Below, one piece after another: positions 1 through 8,164 of a DNA stretch of 64,000 nucleotides; position 1 is the first letter of the stretch, and the number at the start of each line of letters is the position of its first letter. The translations under genes were made by a program, and so were the position numbers. The notes beneath the pieces are model-generated. The model saw only the letters and a program-made list of their open reading frames with translations, was not told where the DNA came from and searched no databases. The DNA lies in assembly GCF_000384295.1 (NCBI RefSeq), contig NZ_KB913037.1:9623508-9687507 (forward strand), in the 5' to 3' direction. The DNA is from Amycolatopsis balhimycina FH 1894. GTDB lineage: Bacteria; Actinomycetota; Actinomycetes; Mycobacteriales; Pseudonocardiaceae.

Positions 1-1
1 G

Positions 2-826
2 ACCTCGCTGCCGGCGTTCATTCCGCAGGTCGACGGCTCCGGCGTCGCTGAGCTCGACGAGGTTATCCGGTGGCCGGCGTACGCGGTCGGGCTACGGCGG
101 GTGTTTTCTCCCCGTACTCATGCGCTCTACCCGCGCTGGTGCGACGGCCGGATCGCCGCCGAGGTCCTCGATGTCCCGGACACCACGTTGACCGTCCTCA
201 GCGGATACGGCGAGGACCCGCTCGTCGAGGCCTTCTGGACGGCGCGGCACCGCGACGACCTGATCACCCGGATCGCCGACCTGCGATTCGGGCTCGTGCT
301 GGCGCCCAACTACTCGATCTACGGCAACTGGCCCCGCGCCGAACACCTGATCAACATGCGCCGCTCGCTGATCATCGCCGCCGAGTTCGCCGCCGCCGGG
401 ATCCCGACCGTGCCGAACCTGTACTGGTACCGCCTCGAAGACCTGCGCCGCCAGGCCGACTGGGTCGCCGAAACCAAGCCTGCCGCCGTCGCGGTCAACG
501 TCCAGACCGTGCGAGAGAACAACAACTGGCAGAGCTGGGCGCTGCCGGGCTTGTCCTGGCTGGCCGAGAACCTTCCACCGGACGCCGTGGTGATCTTGAC
601 CGGCCTGTCCCGGCGGGATCGCATCGAGACCGCGCTCGACCTGTTCGGTAACAGGCTCGTCGTGATCAGCCAGAACCCGGCGCAGTACGCCTTACACGGC
701 GCGGTGATGACCGCCGACGGTCGCCAGGATGTTCACGCCTGCATTCCTGACGCCTTCGCCCGCTCCGTTCGCTTCATGGCTTCCCTGCTTCCGCACAGGA
801 CCGTCACCGCCGGGGGAGGCCTCTGA
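2..826 (+). CDS. DUF4417-like protein, 5' partial
   Basis: The frame is open from base 2, so the gene starts before the window; 274 residues are visible. The middle reads FGLVLAPNYSIYGNWPRAEH followed by a segment on a moving target (AAGIPTVPNLYWYR), which resembles the 'PDFSLY..MPR' core of DUF4417 proteins found in phages, plasmids and integrative elements. The biochemical role of that family is not known to me. An internal ATG at 101 exists, but the open frame upstream is protein-like (AELDEVIRWPAYAVGLRRVF), so it is not the start. The stop at 824-826 shares one base with the next ATG, making this the first visible gene of an operon that runs to about 7015. Family assignment is by recall of motif shape, not by a search. 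Confidence 0.6.
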   Translation, partial: TSLPAFIPQVDGSGVAELDEVIRWPAYAVGLRRVFSPRTHALYPRWCDGRIAAEVLDVPDTTLTVLSGYGEDPLVEAFWTARHRDDLITRIADLRFGLVLAPNYSIYGNWPRAEHLINMRRSLIIAAEFAAAGIPTVPNLYWYRLEDLRRQADWVAETKPAAVAVNVQTVRENNNWQSWALPGLSWLAENLPPDAVVILTGLSRRDRIETALDLFGNRLVVISQNPAQYALHGAVMTADGRQDVHACIPDAFARSVRFMASLLPHRTVTAGGGL

Positions 827-1134
827 TGCCACGACACATCTGGGTTCTGCTGGGCTGGTCGCCCGAGCTCGGCGCTGCGGTTACGTCGGTCGGTGTCCTC
901 GGCCTCGACCCGGAGAAGCCCGAGCGCTTTGTCGAGTGGATCCCGCGGGAGTATGCAGCCGGACGGATCTGGCGCGAACGCCTTACCGGTATTGACCCGG
1001 CGGTGCTGGCCGACCGGATGGGGTTCTGGGCCGAGACGCCGATCGCTCCGGCCGCGCGAGTCGATGGGGCTGAAGGAGCTCTCGGGGACGTCGTGAGGAC
1101 GCAGGTCGACGACCTCCTCGGGTCTGCGCGCTGA
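826..1134 (+). CDS. hypothetical protein, 102 aa
   Basis: Starts with ATG at 826 inside the stop codon of the upstream gene (TGATG), with GGGGGAGG just before it as ribosome binding site. The protein (MPRHIWVLLGWSPELGAAVT...) is soluble and slightly acidic, with no membrane segment and no motif I recognise. Coupling to its neighbours suggests it belongs to the same functional unit as the DUF4417-like and kinase-like proteins. Function unknown. Confidence 0.7.
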   Translation: MPRHIWVLLGWSPELGAAVTSVGVLGLDPEKPERFVEWIPREYAAGRIWRERLTGIDPAVLADRMGFWAETPIAPAARVDGAEGALGDVVRTQVDDLLGSAR

Positions 1135-1149
1135 GCCGGCGGTCGCCTG

Positions 1150-3519
1150 ATGGGAACCAACGCCAAAGCCGGTCACGCTGCCTACGCCGTGACACCCGCC
1201 GGCGTATTCGCCGCGCACCTTGCCGCTGTCTGCGCGAATACCGAGGAGCCCGCGGACGCGGCGGAGGCCGACCTGCAATTCGTCGCCGGGATCGTGGCGG
1301 GCGGCGTCGACCCCGATGACCCGCTCGGACCACCGGCGATCGAGCTCCCGGACGATCCGGTCCAGGGCTATGGCGTGTTCTCCGCGGCGGTCGGCACCGC
1401 GCTCGCTGCCGGGAGCCAGCTCTCCGACACCGCCACCGGGCCCTACGAGGAGCACCTCCACGCCCTCAGCGCCGAGTACCTGGCGGAACTTGAGCCTGCG
1501 CAACTCGCCGATATCGCGGCCGCGGCTGGGTTCGAGCACCCGAAGCTGGTCGGGATCGCTGGGCAGCTCCCGCATCCGCTGGCCATCTGGCTCGACCCGT
1601 CCGTGCCGGCTGATGCCGAAGCCAAAAAGAAGATCCAGGCGCTGGCGCTGGCCCGCCATGACGCCCTCTGCGCCGGCCAGGCGATCAACGGCAAGACGTT
1701 CGCCGAGTGGGATCTTCCGACAACCGCTGCGGCGTTGCCGGAGGGGTTCGAGGGATGGGCGGCGACCGAAGCCGACCTGGCCGAGGTGCAGGGCGACTTC
1801 GACGCTGCCGCTGCTGCGGTCGCCCAGCAAGGCGCCGCCACCGGGCCTGAGTTGGTCGCCGCGCTGGTGCACTGGGAAAATCGGATCGCCACCGCGCAGA
1901 GCGTCGATCCTGCTGCTGACTTCAGCATGGCGACGGCGGCGGCGCGTCATCATGTCGATGAGCTGCTGGGAGCCGTCACTCCGGCGCAGCTGAGTGCCGC
2001 TGTGGCGGACGGCAAGCACGACGGGCACATCGCCGATCCACAGCTGCAGACCCTCGACGCCCACCGAGTCCTCCAGCTGCTGCGCGCCTCCACTCCCGCT
2101 GCCGAACGTCAGGAGATCACCGGCGTCGTCGCGGAACGGTCGGCGATGCTGGCGCACTCCGCCACCTGCGCCGCCGACGCAACCACCACGCTCGACGCCG
2201 GCCCGGTCGACCAAGCGAACGCGGGCGTTCTGGTGCAGCAACTGCGCGCAATTGCCGAGGTCCACACCGCCGCCGCGGCCTGGGACACCGTCGATCCCGC
2301 GCCGCTGAACCAAGCCGTGCTGCACGCCGGCCAAGCGAAAGTGCTCGCCTGGGCCGACGGTCAGAAGGTCGGCGACCTGCGGAAGTTCGTCGCCGGCGCC
2401 GGCATCGTCACACCGGCCGAGGCAGCTGTGGCGACCAAGTCGGCACTCGGGAAGTTGCTACAGGGTCACCTGAACGCCTCCACCACAACGGTCAGCGCCG
2501 TCAAGGAGGCGCTTCAGGTTCCCACGAAGTCGCCGACTTCCCCAGTACCGAAGCCACCTCCGGTCGTCTCGAAGCCTCGTAGCCGGTTCGGGATGCAGCA
2601 TGCCCAGCTCGTCGCTGCCCTGCAGCAGGCCCAGGCCGCTCACAACGCCATCCCCAAGGCTCTCGATCCCGCCGCAGTTGCCGCCTGGGATTTCGGGCCA
2701 GGCACGCCGGCGAATCTCGGCGGCACTCACCCGAAGACTCTCCACACCGGACCGGACGGCACGACGTGGATGGCCAAGCAGGAAGGAACCCCGCACGCCG
2801 GCGCCATCACCCAGACCGAGGCCGCGGCGTCCCGGCTCGCCGCCCGCGCCGGTCTTCCGGTCGTCCCGGTCTACGCGACCAAGGTCGACGGCAAGCCGGT
2901 CAGCGTGCAGCCCCTGCTCACCGGGGCGAAACCGATCTCGGGCGGCGCGGCGAGCTGGTCGCAGGCCGACGTCGACGAGATCGTGCGGCTGCACGTCACC
3001 AGCTGGGCGCTGGGTAACCACGATGCGCACCACGGCAACGTCCTGCGCACGAGTGCCGGCGGGCTCGTGCCCGTTGACCAGGGCCAGTCGTTCAAGAACT
3101 TCGGTCGCGACAAGCTGAAGCTCGACTATCGACCCAGCACCACGACCGTCTACCACCAGGTCTACGACGCCCACCTCGTCGGCAAGCTCGGCCAAGGCGT
3201 GCAGGTCAACCCGGCCGCGGCGCACTCGGTCATCCGCCGGATCGAGTCCGTGCCGGACGCCGAGTGGCGCGCCATGCTCCACACCGTCGCCCACGCCGGC
3301 GCCGCGCAGAACCTGACCTGGGTCCCACCGATGCGCGCTCGTGCCGCGAAGGCCAAAGGCATTCCGGAGTCCGCCGTCACCACCGGACAGATCGCTGAGT
3401 CCTTTCTGGACTACGCCGTCGAGCGGAAGAAGAGCCTGCGGCGGGACTTCGTGAAGTTCTTCACCGAGGACCTCAAGATGTCCTCCGCTGCTGCCCTGGC
3501 GCACCTCGGCAAGACGTGA
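1150..3519 (+). CDS. large protein with C-terminal HipA/PI3K-like kinase domain
   Basis: 789 residues. Residues 1-450 are Ala-rich and helical without a recognised domain; a Pro/Ser linker (PTKSPTSPVPKPPPV) lies near 455-475; the last 300 residues look like a HipA/PI3-4-kinase-fold phosphotransferase. The candidate ATP-binding lysine is in TTWMAKQEG (about residue 542), the catalytic loop is NHDAHHGNVL (about 622-631), and a metal-binding DFG-equivalent is VDQGQSF (about 642). The N-terminus MGTNAKAGHAAYAVTPA is almost repeated in the next gene. The start is ATG 1150, 15 bp after the previous stop. It could be a toxin-like or regulatory kinase acting on protein or small molecule; the substrate cannot be read from sequence. 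The kinase call rests on motif order only. Confidence 0.65.
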   Translation: MGTNAKAGHAAYAVTPAGVFAAHLAAVCANTEEPADAAEADLQFVAGIVAGGVDPDDPLGPPAIELPDDPVQGYGVFSAAVGTALAAGSQLSDTATGPYEEHLHALSAEYLAELEPAQLADIAAAAGFEHPKLVGIAGQLPHPLAIWLDPSVPADAEAKKKIQALALARHDALCAGQAINGKTFAEWDLPTTAAALPEGFEGWAATEADLAEVQGDFDAAAAAVAQQGAATGPELVAALVHWENRIATAQSVDPAADFSMATAAARHHVDELLGAVTPAQLSAAVADGKHDGHIADPQLQTLDAHRVLQLLRASTPAAERQEITGVVAERSAMLAHSATCAADATTTLDAGPVDQANAGVLVQQLRAIAEVHTAAAAWDTVDPAPLNQAVLHAGQAKVLAWADGQKVGDLRKFVAGAGIVTPAEAAVATKSALGKLLQGHLNASTTTVSAVKEALQVPTKSPTSPVPKPPPVVSKPRSRFGMQHAQLVAALQQAQAAHNAIPKALDPAAVAAWDFGPGTPANLGGTHPKTLHTGPDGTTWMAKQEGTPHAGAITQTEAAASRLAARAGLPVVPVYATKVDGKPVSVQPLLTGAKPISGGAASWSQADVDEIVRLHVTSWALGNHDAHHGNVLRTSAGGLVPVDQGQSFKNFGRDKLKLDYRPSTTTVYHQVYDAHLVGKLGQGVQVNPAAAHSVIRRIESVPDAEWRAMLHTVAHAGAAQNLTWVPPMRARAAKAKGIPESAVTTGQIAESFLDYAVERKKSLRRDFVKFFTEDLKMSSAAALAHLGKT

Positions 3520-5453
3520 TGGGCACCAACGCCAAAACAACCCACACCGCGTACGCGATCACCCCGGCCAGTGAGAGCGACCTCATCGACCCGCCCGAAA
3601 TTGAAGACCAGGTCCCGCCGATCGTCGAGGAGCCTGCCGTCGTCGAACCTGGGCAACAGCCGGTCACGCCGATTCCGCTCACCCCGGACGTCGGACACGC
3701 CTACGGCGAACCCGTGCTCGTCGGGGGAGCCGACCTGATCGCCTCAACCGCCACGCTGGTCAGCTACCACAGCGCGGACGGCCCCCGCACCGTGCTGCAC
3801 GCTCGCGTCGACGAAGACGCCGAAGCGAAGCTGCTCGACGCGCTCACCATCAGCCCCGGGATGGTGCCGACGCAGATCGAGCAGCAGGTCACCGGCCGGC
3901 TGCCCATCGATAAGCAGCACAACCTGGTCGAGAAGATCATCACCGCGGCCAAGAGCGTCAACCACCACGTCGCCAACGGCACCCTCACCGCCGAGCAAGG
4001 ACCACCGGCGACGACGGCGAAGAAGATCGACGCCGCGGAAGCTGCTCTCCAAGGCCTCGGCGACACGCCCGTGCCGGTCGAGAAGGCCATGCTCGACCAC
4101 TACCTCGCCCAGCTCCAGGCCGTGAAGGACGCCGTCGCCACCGGCACGCCGGTCGCCCACGTCACGCCGTTCCAGCACCAAGGCACCGAGCTGGCCACGG
4201 TCATGGTCCCGGCGCCCCCACCCGAGGGGGCCGCCGGCGCAGTCGCCGTGCTCCGCGGCGCGACCCGGATCAAGCCAGAGCTGGACACCGGCACCGGGCA
4301 AGCCAGCTGGGACGGTGCCCGCGCGACCAACGTCCTCGGCAAGGAGTACGCCATCGACCTCGGCGACGGCTACCAGGCCGTCTACCGTCCCTACAGCATC
4401 AATGACCCGGCGACGACCGAGTACTCGCTACGTGGGCGTCTCGAAGTCATCGCCCCTGCGGGCGAGGGCCACGGCCCGGAGCTTGTCGCGCGGCTCGGGC
4501 AGCTCAACCTGGCCAACCGGCCGATGACCCAGGACGAGGGCGAGTACACCTACCTCACCGCCAACGTCGCCGCCCAGAGCCTGGACGGGCGTGCCGAGGT
4601 CGTTGCCGCGCACGCCACCGGCCAGCACCTCGAGGAGATGGTCCGGCAGGAGATCTTCCACGAACGCGCCCACGAAGCGGTCGGCATGACCGGCCCGCAG
4701 CTGGCCGATTTCGCCAAGCACATCCAGCTCGAAGCCCACACTCGCGCGCTCCCGGCGAAGGTGCAGGTCCTACGCGACGCGGTCGCCAAGGCCGCGGGTT
4801 TCGCCGACGGTGACGCGCTCGCTGCCAGCACTGGCTACGACCCGGCGCCACGGCGTTCGGCCGGGTGGCTCACCTGGACCCGGTTCGACGTAGGCAACTC
4901 CGCAGGCAAGCTCAGCAGCGCAGTCGCCGGCCGGTCACTGGTCCACTCGACCTCGCACACCGGGCTGAAAGCGATGTTGGCCACCGGCGTCCTGGCGTCC
5001 ACCGAGCGCCGCACGACGATGGGCACCCACGTCGGCGTGGGCAAGAGCGAGAGCGCAGACAAGCTCACCGGTGGCGCGAGCTCGGTGTTCCTGCGCGTCC
5101 GTACGACATCGTCCGTGGATTCGGGCCCGAAGCTGATCTGGGATCAACCGGAACGGCTGCTCGCCCGCGCCGACTACTACGGCGCCAACGGCGACACTTT
5201 CGGCGTGATCAATCCGGCGAAAGTCGAGCAGTACGGTGCCAAGTCGACCAAGGATCCGTTCAAGATTGCCAAGTTCGCCAACCCGAGCAACGAGGTGATG
5301 TTCGCGGACGGCATCGATCTGCTCGGGCCGGAGGGCCCGAGCCGCATCCTCTGCAGCAACACGACGCAGCGCGACGAGATCCGGGCGATGCTGCAGGCTA
5401 AGGACGTCACCAGCATCGCCGGGAAAGCGATCGAGGAGGTCGTCACCGCATGA
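3519..5453 (+). CDS. large protein with possible C-terminal ADP-ribosyltransferase-like domain
   Basis: 644 residues from ATG 3519 (a GTG three bases earlier is possible, but the ATG start aligns the protein with the upstream MGTNAK start). The N-terminus MGTNAKTTHTAYAITPA matches the upstream protein at 13 of 17 positions. An acidic/Pro-rich linker follows, then a helical middle. The C-terminal third (from about residue 470) has SLVHSTSHTGLKAMLATGVL, a later GGASSVFLRV strand, and NEVMFADGIDLL near 590. This His...Glu arrangement resembles ART/DarT or RNA 2'-phosphotransferase folds ('HxT...GI' start and an E near the end), but this is inference. ATG 3519 overlaps the previous stop by one base and the ATGA at the 3' end overlaps the next gene, so the proteins are probably made together. 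Confidence 0.55.
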   Translation: MGTNAKTTHTAYAITPASESDLIDPPEIEDQVPPIVEEPAVVEPGQQPVTPIPLTPDVGHAYGEPVLVGGADLIASTATLVSYHSADGPRTVLHARVDEDAEAKLLDALTISPGMVPTQIEQQVTGRLPIDKQHNLVEKIITAAKSVNHHVANGTLTAEQGPPATTAKKIDAAEAALQGLGDTPVPVEKAMLDHYLAQLQAVKDAVATGTPVAHVTPFQHQGTELATVMVPAPPPEGAAGAVAVLRGATRIKPELDTGTGQASWDGARATNVLGKEYAIDLGDGYQAVYRPYSINDPATTEYSLRGRLEVIAPAGEGHGPELVARLGQLNLANRPMTQDEGEYTYLTANVAAQSLDGRAEVVAAHATGQHLEEMVRQEIFHERAHEAVGMTGPQLADFAKHIQLEAHTRALPAKVQVLRDAVAKAAGFADGDALAASTGYDPAPRRSAGWLTWTRFDVGNSAGKLSSAVAGRSLVHSTSHTGLKAMLATGVLASTERRTTMGTHVGVGKSESADKLTGGASSVFLRVRTTSSVDSGPKLIWDQPERLLARADYYGANGDTFGVINPAKVEQYGAKSTKDPFKIAKFANPSNEVMFADGIDLLGPEGPSRILCSNTTQRDEIRAMLQAKDVTSIAGKAIEEVVTA

Positions 5454-5896
5454 CCAACCTGACCACCGGCCAGCTCTGGACCAGGCTGACCGAGCTGCTC
5501 GCCGGTGCCCGGCAAGACAGCGCCGAAGATCTGCCGGGCGCCGAACTCGTTGTGACCGAGGACGATCGGGAGGTCTTTCGGGCCGCGCTCGCCCGGCACG
5601 CTCGCCGGGACCGCGACGAACCCGCGGTGATCTGGATCCGCCCGCTCGTGGCTTCGGCCGGCTTGCAGGACGGCCTCCCCGTGTTCGACCCTTCGGTCGT
5701 CCGCCGGCGGGCCCTGCACGTTGCAGCAGCCCAAGCCTCCGGGGACGGGCTGAACCTCGAACTGGTTACCGGCCAGCGCGCCCGTATCCAACCTGCCTGC
5801 GGTGTCCAGCTCGCCGTGCTACAGGATTTCGACACCTGGATGACCACCCTGACGCTCGAACGACGGAGCGAGGTCGAAGCGCTCGACAGCGACTGA
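5450..5896 (+). CDS. hypothetical protein, 148 aa
   Basis: Begins with an ATGA overlap with the stop of the ART-like gene. The protein (MTNLTTGQLWTRLTELLAG...) is soluble with an acidic C-terminus (EVEALDSD) and no motif recognised. Size, acidity and strict coupling behind a possible toxin-type enzyme would fit an immunity protein or chaperone, but nothing in the sequence proves this. Confidence 0.7.
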   Translation: MTNLTTGQLWTRLTELLAGARQDSAEDLPGAELVVTEDDREVFRAALARHARRDRDEPAVIWIRPLVASAGLQDGLPVFDPSVVRRRALHVAAAQASGDGLNLELVTGQRARIQPACGVQLAVLQDFDTWMTTLTLERRSEVEALDSD

Positions 5897-5955
5897 ATCT
5901 GCCCGCCACGGCGCGTGTCTCTGGCGAGACCAGAGTGATCCGGTGGTGATGGGCG

Positions 5956-6306
5956 ATGCGGCACGATGACGAGGCTCCGGAGATCGCGGCCGTCGAGTGG
6001 GTCGCCGACCACCTGGAAGCCCACGGTCATTTCCTCGTGCACGGCTCGACGATCGCCGAAGTCATCAGCCGCGTCCGAGCGGCACTCGATGTCCGCCCGG
6101 TCGCGGGATCCCAGGAACTGCGGCTGCGGATTCTGCACGCCGGCTGGTGGCAGACGGAGGCGTGTGACTGCCGGCGCTCACTGGCGTGTTCGAACCACCC
6201 GAGGTGGCACTACCGTCCGGCCGCAGCCACCGATCGCGACGCCTGGCGAGGCGCCGAAGTCCGGCTCGTCCTCGCCATGAATCAACCCGGTGCGATGAAG
6301 GCGTGA
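5956..6306 (+). CDS. hypothetical protein, 116 aa, Cys-containing
   Basis: ATG 5956 follows a GGGCGATG context with a weak ribosome site (GGTGGTGATGGG). The protein contains a compact Cys cluster, EACDCRRSLACSNH, which could bind a metal. No known domain recognised. It follows the previous gene by 59 bp on the same strand and probably belongs to the same transcript. Confidence 0.6.
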   Translation: MRHDDEAPEIAAVEWVADHLEAHGHFLVHGSTIAEVISRVRAALDVRPVAGSQELRLRILHAGWWQTEACDCRRSLACSNHPRWHYRPAAATDRDAWRGAEVRLVLAMNQPGAMKA

Positions 6307-6344
6307 CTCCTGCGTCCGAACTCGACTCTGCCACCGGAGGAGCC

Positions 6345-6578
6345 ATGTACGAATACTCCGACGACGAACTCGACCAGGCCGCCGCGTCCGCGGCCCAGCG
6401 ATTCGACCTGGACACTTCCCACGCCCGCGAACTGGTCGACATCGTCGCGACCGCGCTCACCGAGGGCGGCGACGCGATCGACGACGCCGCCTGGGACGTC
6501 CAGGACAACGACCCCGGCGTCGCGGGGGAGGACTTCGTCGACGACGTCGCGAACAACCTCGGTTACGATCTCCCCTGA
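6345..6578 (+). CDS. small acidic hypothetical protein, 77 aa
   Basis: The frame is open from 6186, but the strong GGAGGAG at 6336-6342 places the start at ATG 6345 (MYEYSDDELDQAAASAAQRF...). The protein is very acidic (many Asp/Glu, for example DDAAWDVQDNDPG), small and soluble, a composition seen in nucleic-acid mimics as well as in ordinary small proteins. No known domain. It ends 2 bp before the next start. Confidence 0.65.
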   Translation: MYEYSDDELDQAAASAAQRFDLDTSHARELVDIVATALTEGGDAIDDAAWDVQDNDPGVAGEDFVDDVANNLGYDLP

Positions 6579-6580
6579 CC

Positions 6581-7015
6581 ATGGACCTGGTCCGCGACGA
6601 CGGCGCCGATCGCTACGTCGTCCTGCAACGCAAAGGCCAGCTGTTCCCCGCGGTCTACTCCGCGGCCCACCGGTTCTGCCGACTGCCGGTCTGGAAGGAC
6701 CGGGACGCAGTCGATCCCTCGCCGGTGCTCGACTCCCTTGAAGACGTGGCGATGCAGGCCGCGTTCTTCTGCGGCGTGGGGCTCAATGCGTCGCTGGAGC
6801 GGCTGCTGACCGCGGCCCGCGCTGTTGCCGATACCGTCCGGACCATCCAGGCATCCAGTCGGCCTGGTCTCGGCGGCAATGTCGACGAGCGACTTCGACC
6901 TGACGACGGAGCCGTCCGTCGGCGGCTGGATCACGCGATCACGGCGTTCGTCGAGAGCGCCCGGGCGGACCTGCGCATCGACGGCAGCTGGCTGCCCGTG
7001 CATCCGGCAAGCTGA
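6581..7015 (+). CDS. hypothetical protein, 144 aa
   Basis: ATG 6581 is 2 bp after the previous stop (TGACCATGG), so translation is probably coupled. The protein MDLVRDDGADRYVVLQRKGQ... has no recognised domain or membrane segment. It closes the forward operon and converges on the next gene, whose stop is only 3 bp away. Function unknown. Confidence 0.6.
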   Translation: MDLVRDDGADRYVVLQRKGQLFPAVYSAAHRFCRLPVWKDRDAVDPSPVLDSLEDVAMQAAFFCGVGLNASLERLLTAARAVADTVRTIQASSRPGLGGNVDERLRPDDGAVRRRLDHAITAFVESARADLRIDGSWLPVHPAS

Positions 7016-7018
7016 CTG

Positions 7019-8065
7019 CTATTCGCTGGCACGGGTCGGTGGCGTGTCGACGAGGTTCACTTTCTTGGTGATGCGGACCGGCGCGTCGACCGGCCCGCGC
7101 CAGTGCCCGGCGACCGGCGTCAACCGGCGCAGCGTCCGTCCCGGGCCGTAGGCCTGGCGACGGATAAACGGCGCGACCGGAAACCGCACACTCACCGTCC
7201 GGCCTGACGGCTCACCGCGATGAGCGGATCGTGACGAGGTGTTGCGGCTCACCGACACCACCCGGACCGGCGCAGCGCTGTAGCCCGCCCGTTCGGCGCG
7301 GACGCGCTGAGTCCGGGGGAGGCGCTCTTCGGCGGTTTCCGTCAACGCGTTCGGCGTGCAGAAGATCCACCCGGCGTGGACCGTCTGCAGCCACCCGATG
7401 GTCGTCTCGGCGGCGGCGATCTGGTCGGGCTGAATCTCCCGGCCATCCGGGTCGGGTTCCAGCGAGGCCGAGGTCGCGCCCCAAGGCATGTAGATCTCGT
7501 TGTCCCAGGTGAGTTCGGCGTTCTGCTGGTGGGCCGTCAGCTCGGCCTCGGCGGCGCTGGCTCCCATCGATCGGGCCAGCCGCTTGATCGCCGCGAAGTC
7601 GGTGACGCTCCAGAAGGTCACCCAGAGCCCGCCGGTGTCCGAGGTGAGTAGCTCGGTTCCGCCCCAGGAGACAGCGACGATGTCGATGCGCTTGCCGTCT
7701 TCGCGGATGTACTCGGTCAGCGGCTCGGCGAACAGCATGAATCCCGTCGGTGCCGGGATGTCCTGCGGCTGGATGTCCCAGTGGTCTTTCAGACTCTGTG
7801 CGGCTTGGCGGACCAAGCGGGTGATGTCGGTGGTCACGTAGAACAGCTGCGCCTGGCTGAGCCGCTGGTGCTCGTCCTCCAGCAGGAGCCGCGCGCCGAG
7901 ATCCGGCCTCACCACGGGACGCAGCGTCCCGCGTTGGCGGCGCAGCGCCTCTGCCGTGAACAGGTGAGCGGGCGAAGTCAGGAGGTAGTGGGCCAGGTGC
8001 TCGCGCAGCGCGGGCAGTTGCCGCGGCGGCGGGGGTGACCAGCTGGGTGATTCCGGGACGTTCAT
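7019..8065 (-). CDS. hypothetical protein, 348 aa (mobile-element type)
   Basis: Reverse-strand gene starting at ATG 8065 (MNVPESPSWSPPPPRQ...). The N-terminal 250 residues are a mixed alpha/beta region with no motif I can name. The basic C-terminus runs VAGHWRGPVDAPVRITKKVN, a tail ('W..HWRGP.DAP.R.T.KV') that I associate with proteins on actinobacterial plasmids and integrated elements, often in replication/transfer regions. It is divergent from the methylase-like gene across about 100 bp carrying an inverted repeat (8095-8136). The role is not established. Confidence 0.6.
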   Translation of the reverse strand: MNVPESPSWSPPPPRQLPALREHLAHYLLTSPAHLFTAEALRRQRGTLRPVVRPDLGARLLLEDEHQRLSQAQLFYVTTDITRLVRQAAQSLKDHWDIQPQDIPAPTGFMLFAEPLTEYIREDGKRIDIVAVSWGGTELLTSDTGGLWVTFWSVTDFAAIKRLARSMGASAAEAELTAHQQNAELTWDNEIYMPWGATSASLEPDPDGREIQPDQIAAAETTIGWLQTVHAGWIFCTPNALTETAEERLPRTQRVRAERAGYSAAPVRVVSVSRNTSSRSAHRGEPSGRTVSVRFPVAPFIRRQAYGPGRTLRRLTPVAGHWRGPVDAPVRITKKVNLVDTPPTRASE

Positions 8066-8094
8066 CTAGCTGCAGCTCCTCGTTAAAACATTGT

Positions 8095-8136
8095 GTACTC
8101 AGTTCTCTTGGTTTACAGTAAGCAAACCTTGAGTAC
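8095..8136. promoter_or_regulatory. inverted-repeat operator candidate
   Basis: Between the divergent genes, GTACTCA at 8095-8101 is answered by TGAGTAC at 8130-8136, with an inner GGTTT (8110-8114) and AAACC (8124-8128). A second copy of the motif style, CTTGAGTACCAAG, lies at 8128-8140. The segment is visibly AT-richer than its surroundings. This is the layout of a binding site for a dimeric repressor (a GntR-type or HTH factor) controlling one or both divergent genes. The inner and outer arms do not share exactly the same centre, so the precise operator is uncertain. Confidence 0.5.
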
Positions 8137-8164
8137 CAAGTCAACAATGATTGAGGGGCTCGAC

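Noticed and set aside
733..2334. Long reverse-strand open frame (533 aa) opposite the kinase-like gene
   Set aside because: Arg/Gly-rich composition without domains; it mirrors the third-position GC bias of the forward gene, which has clear protein features and coupled neighbours.
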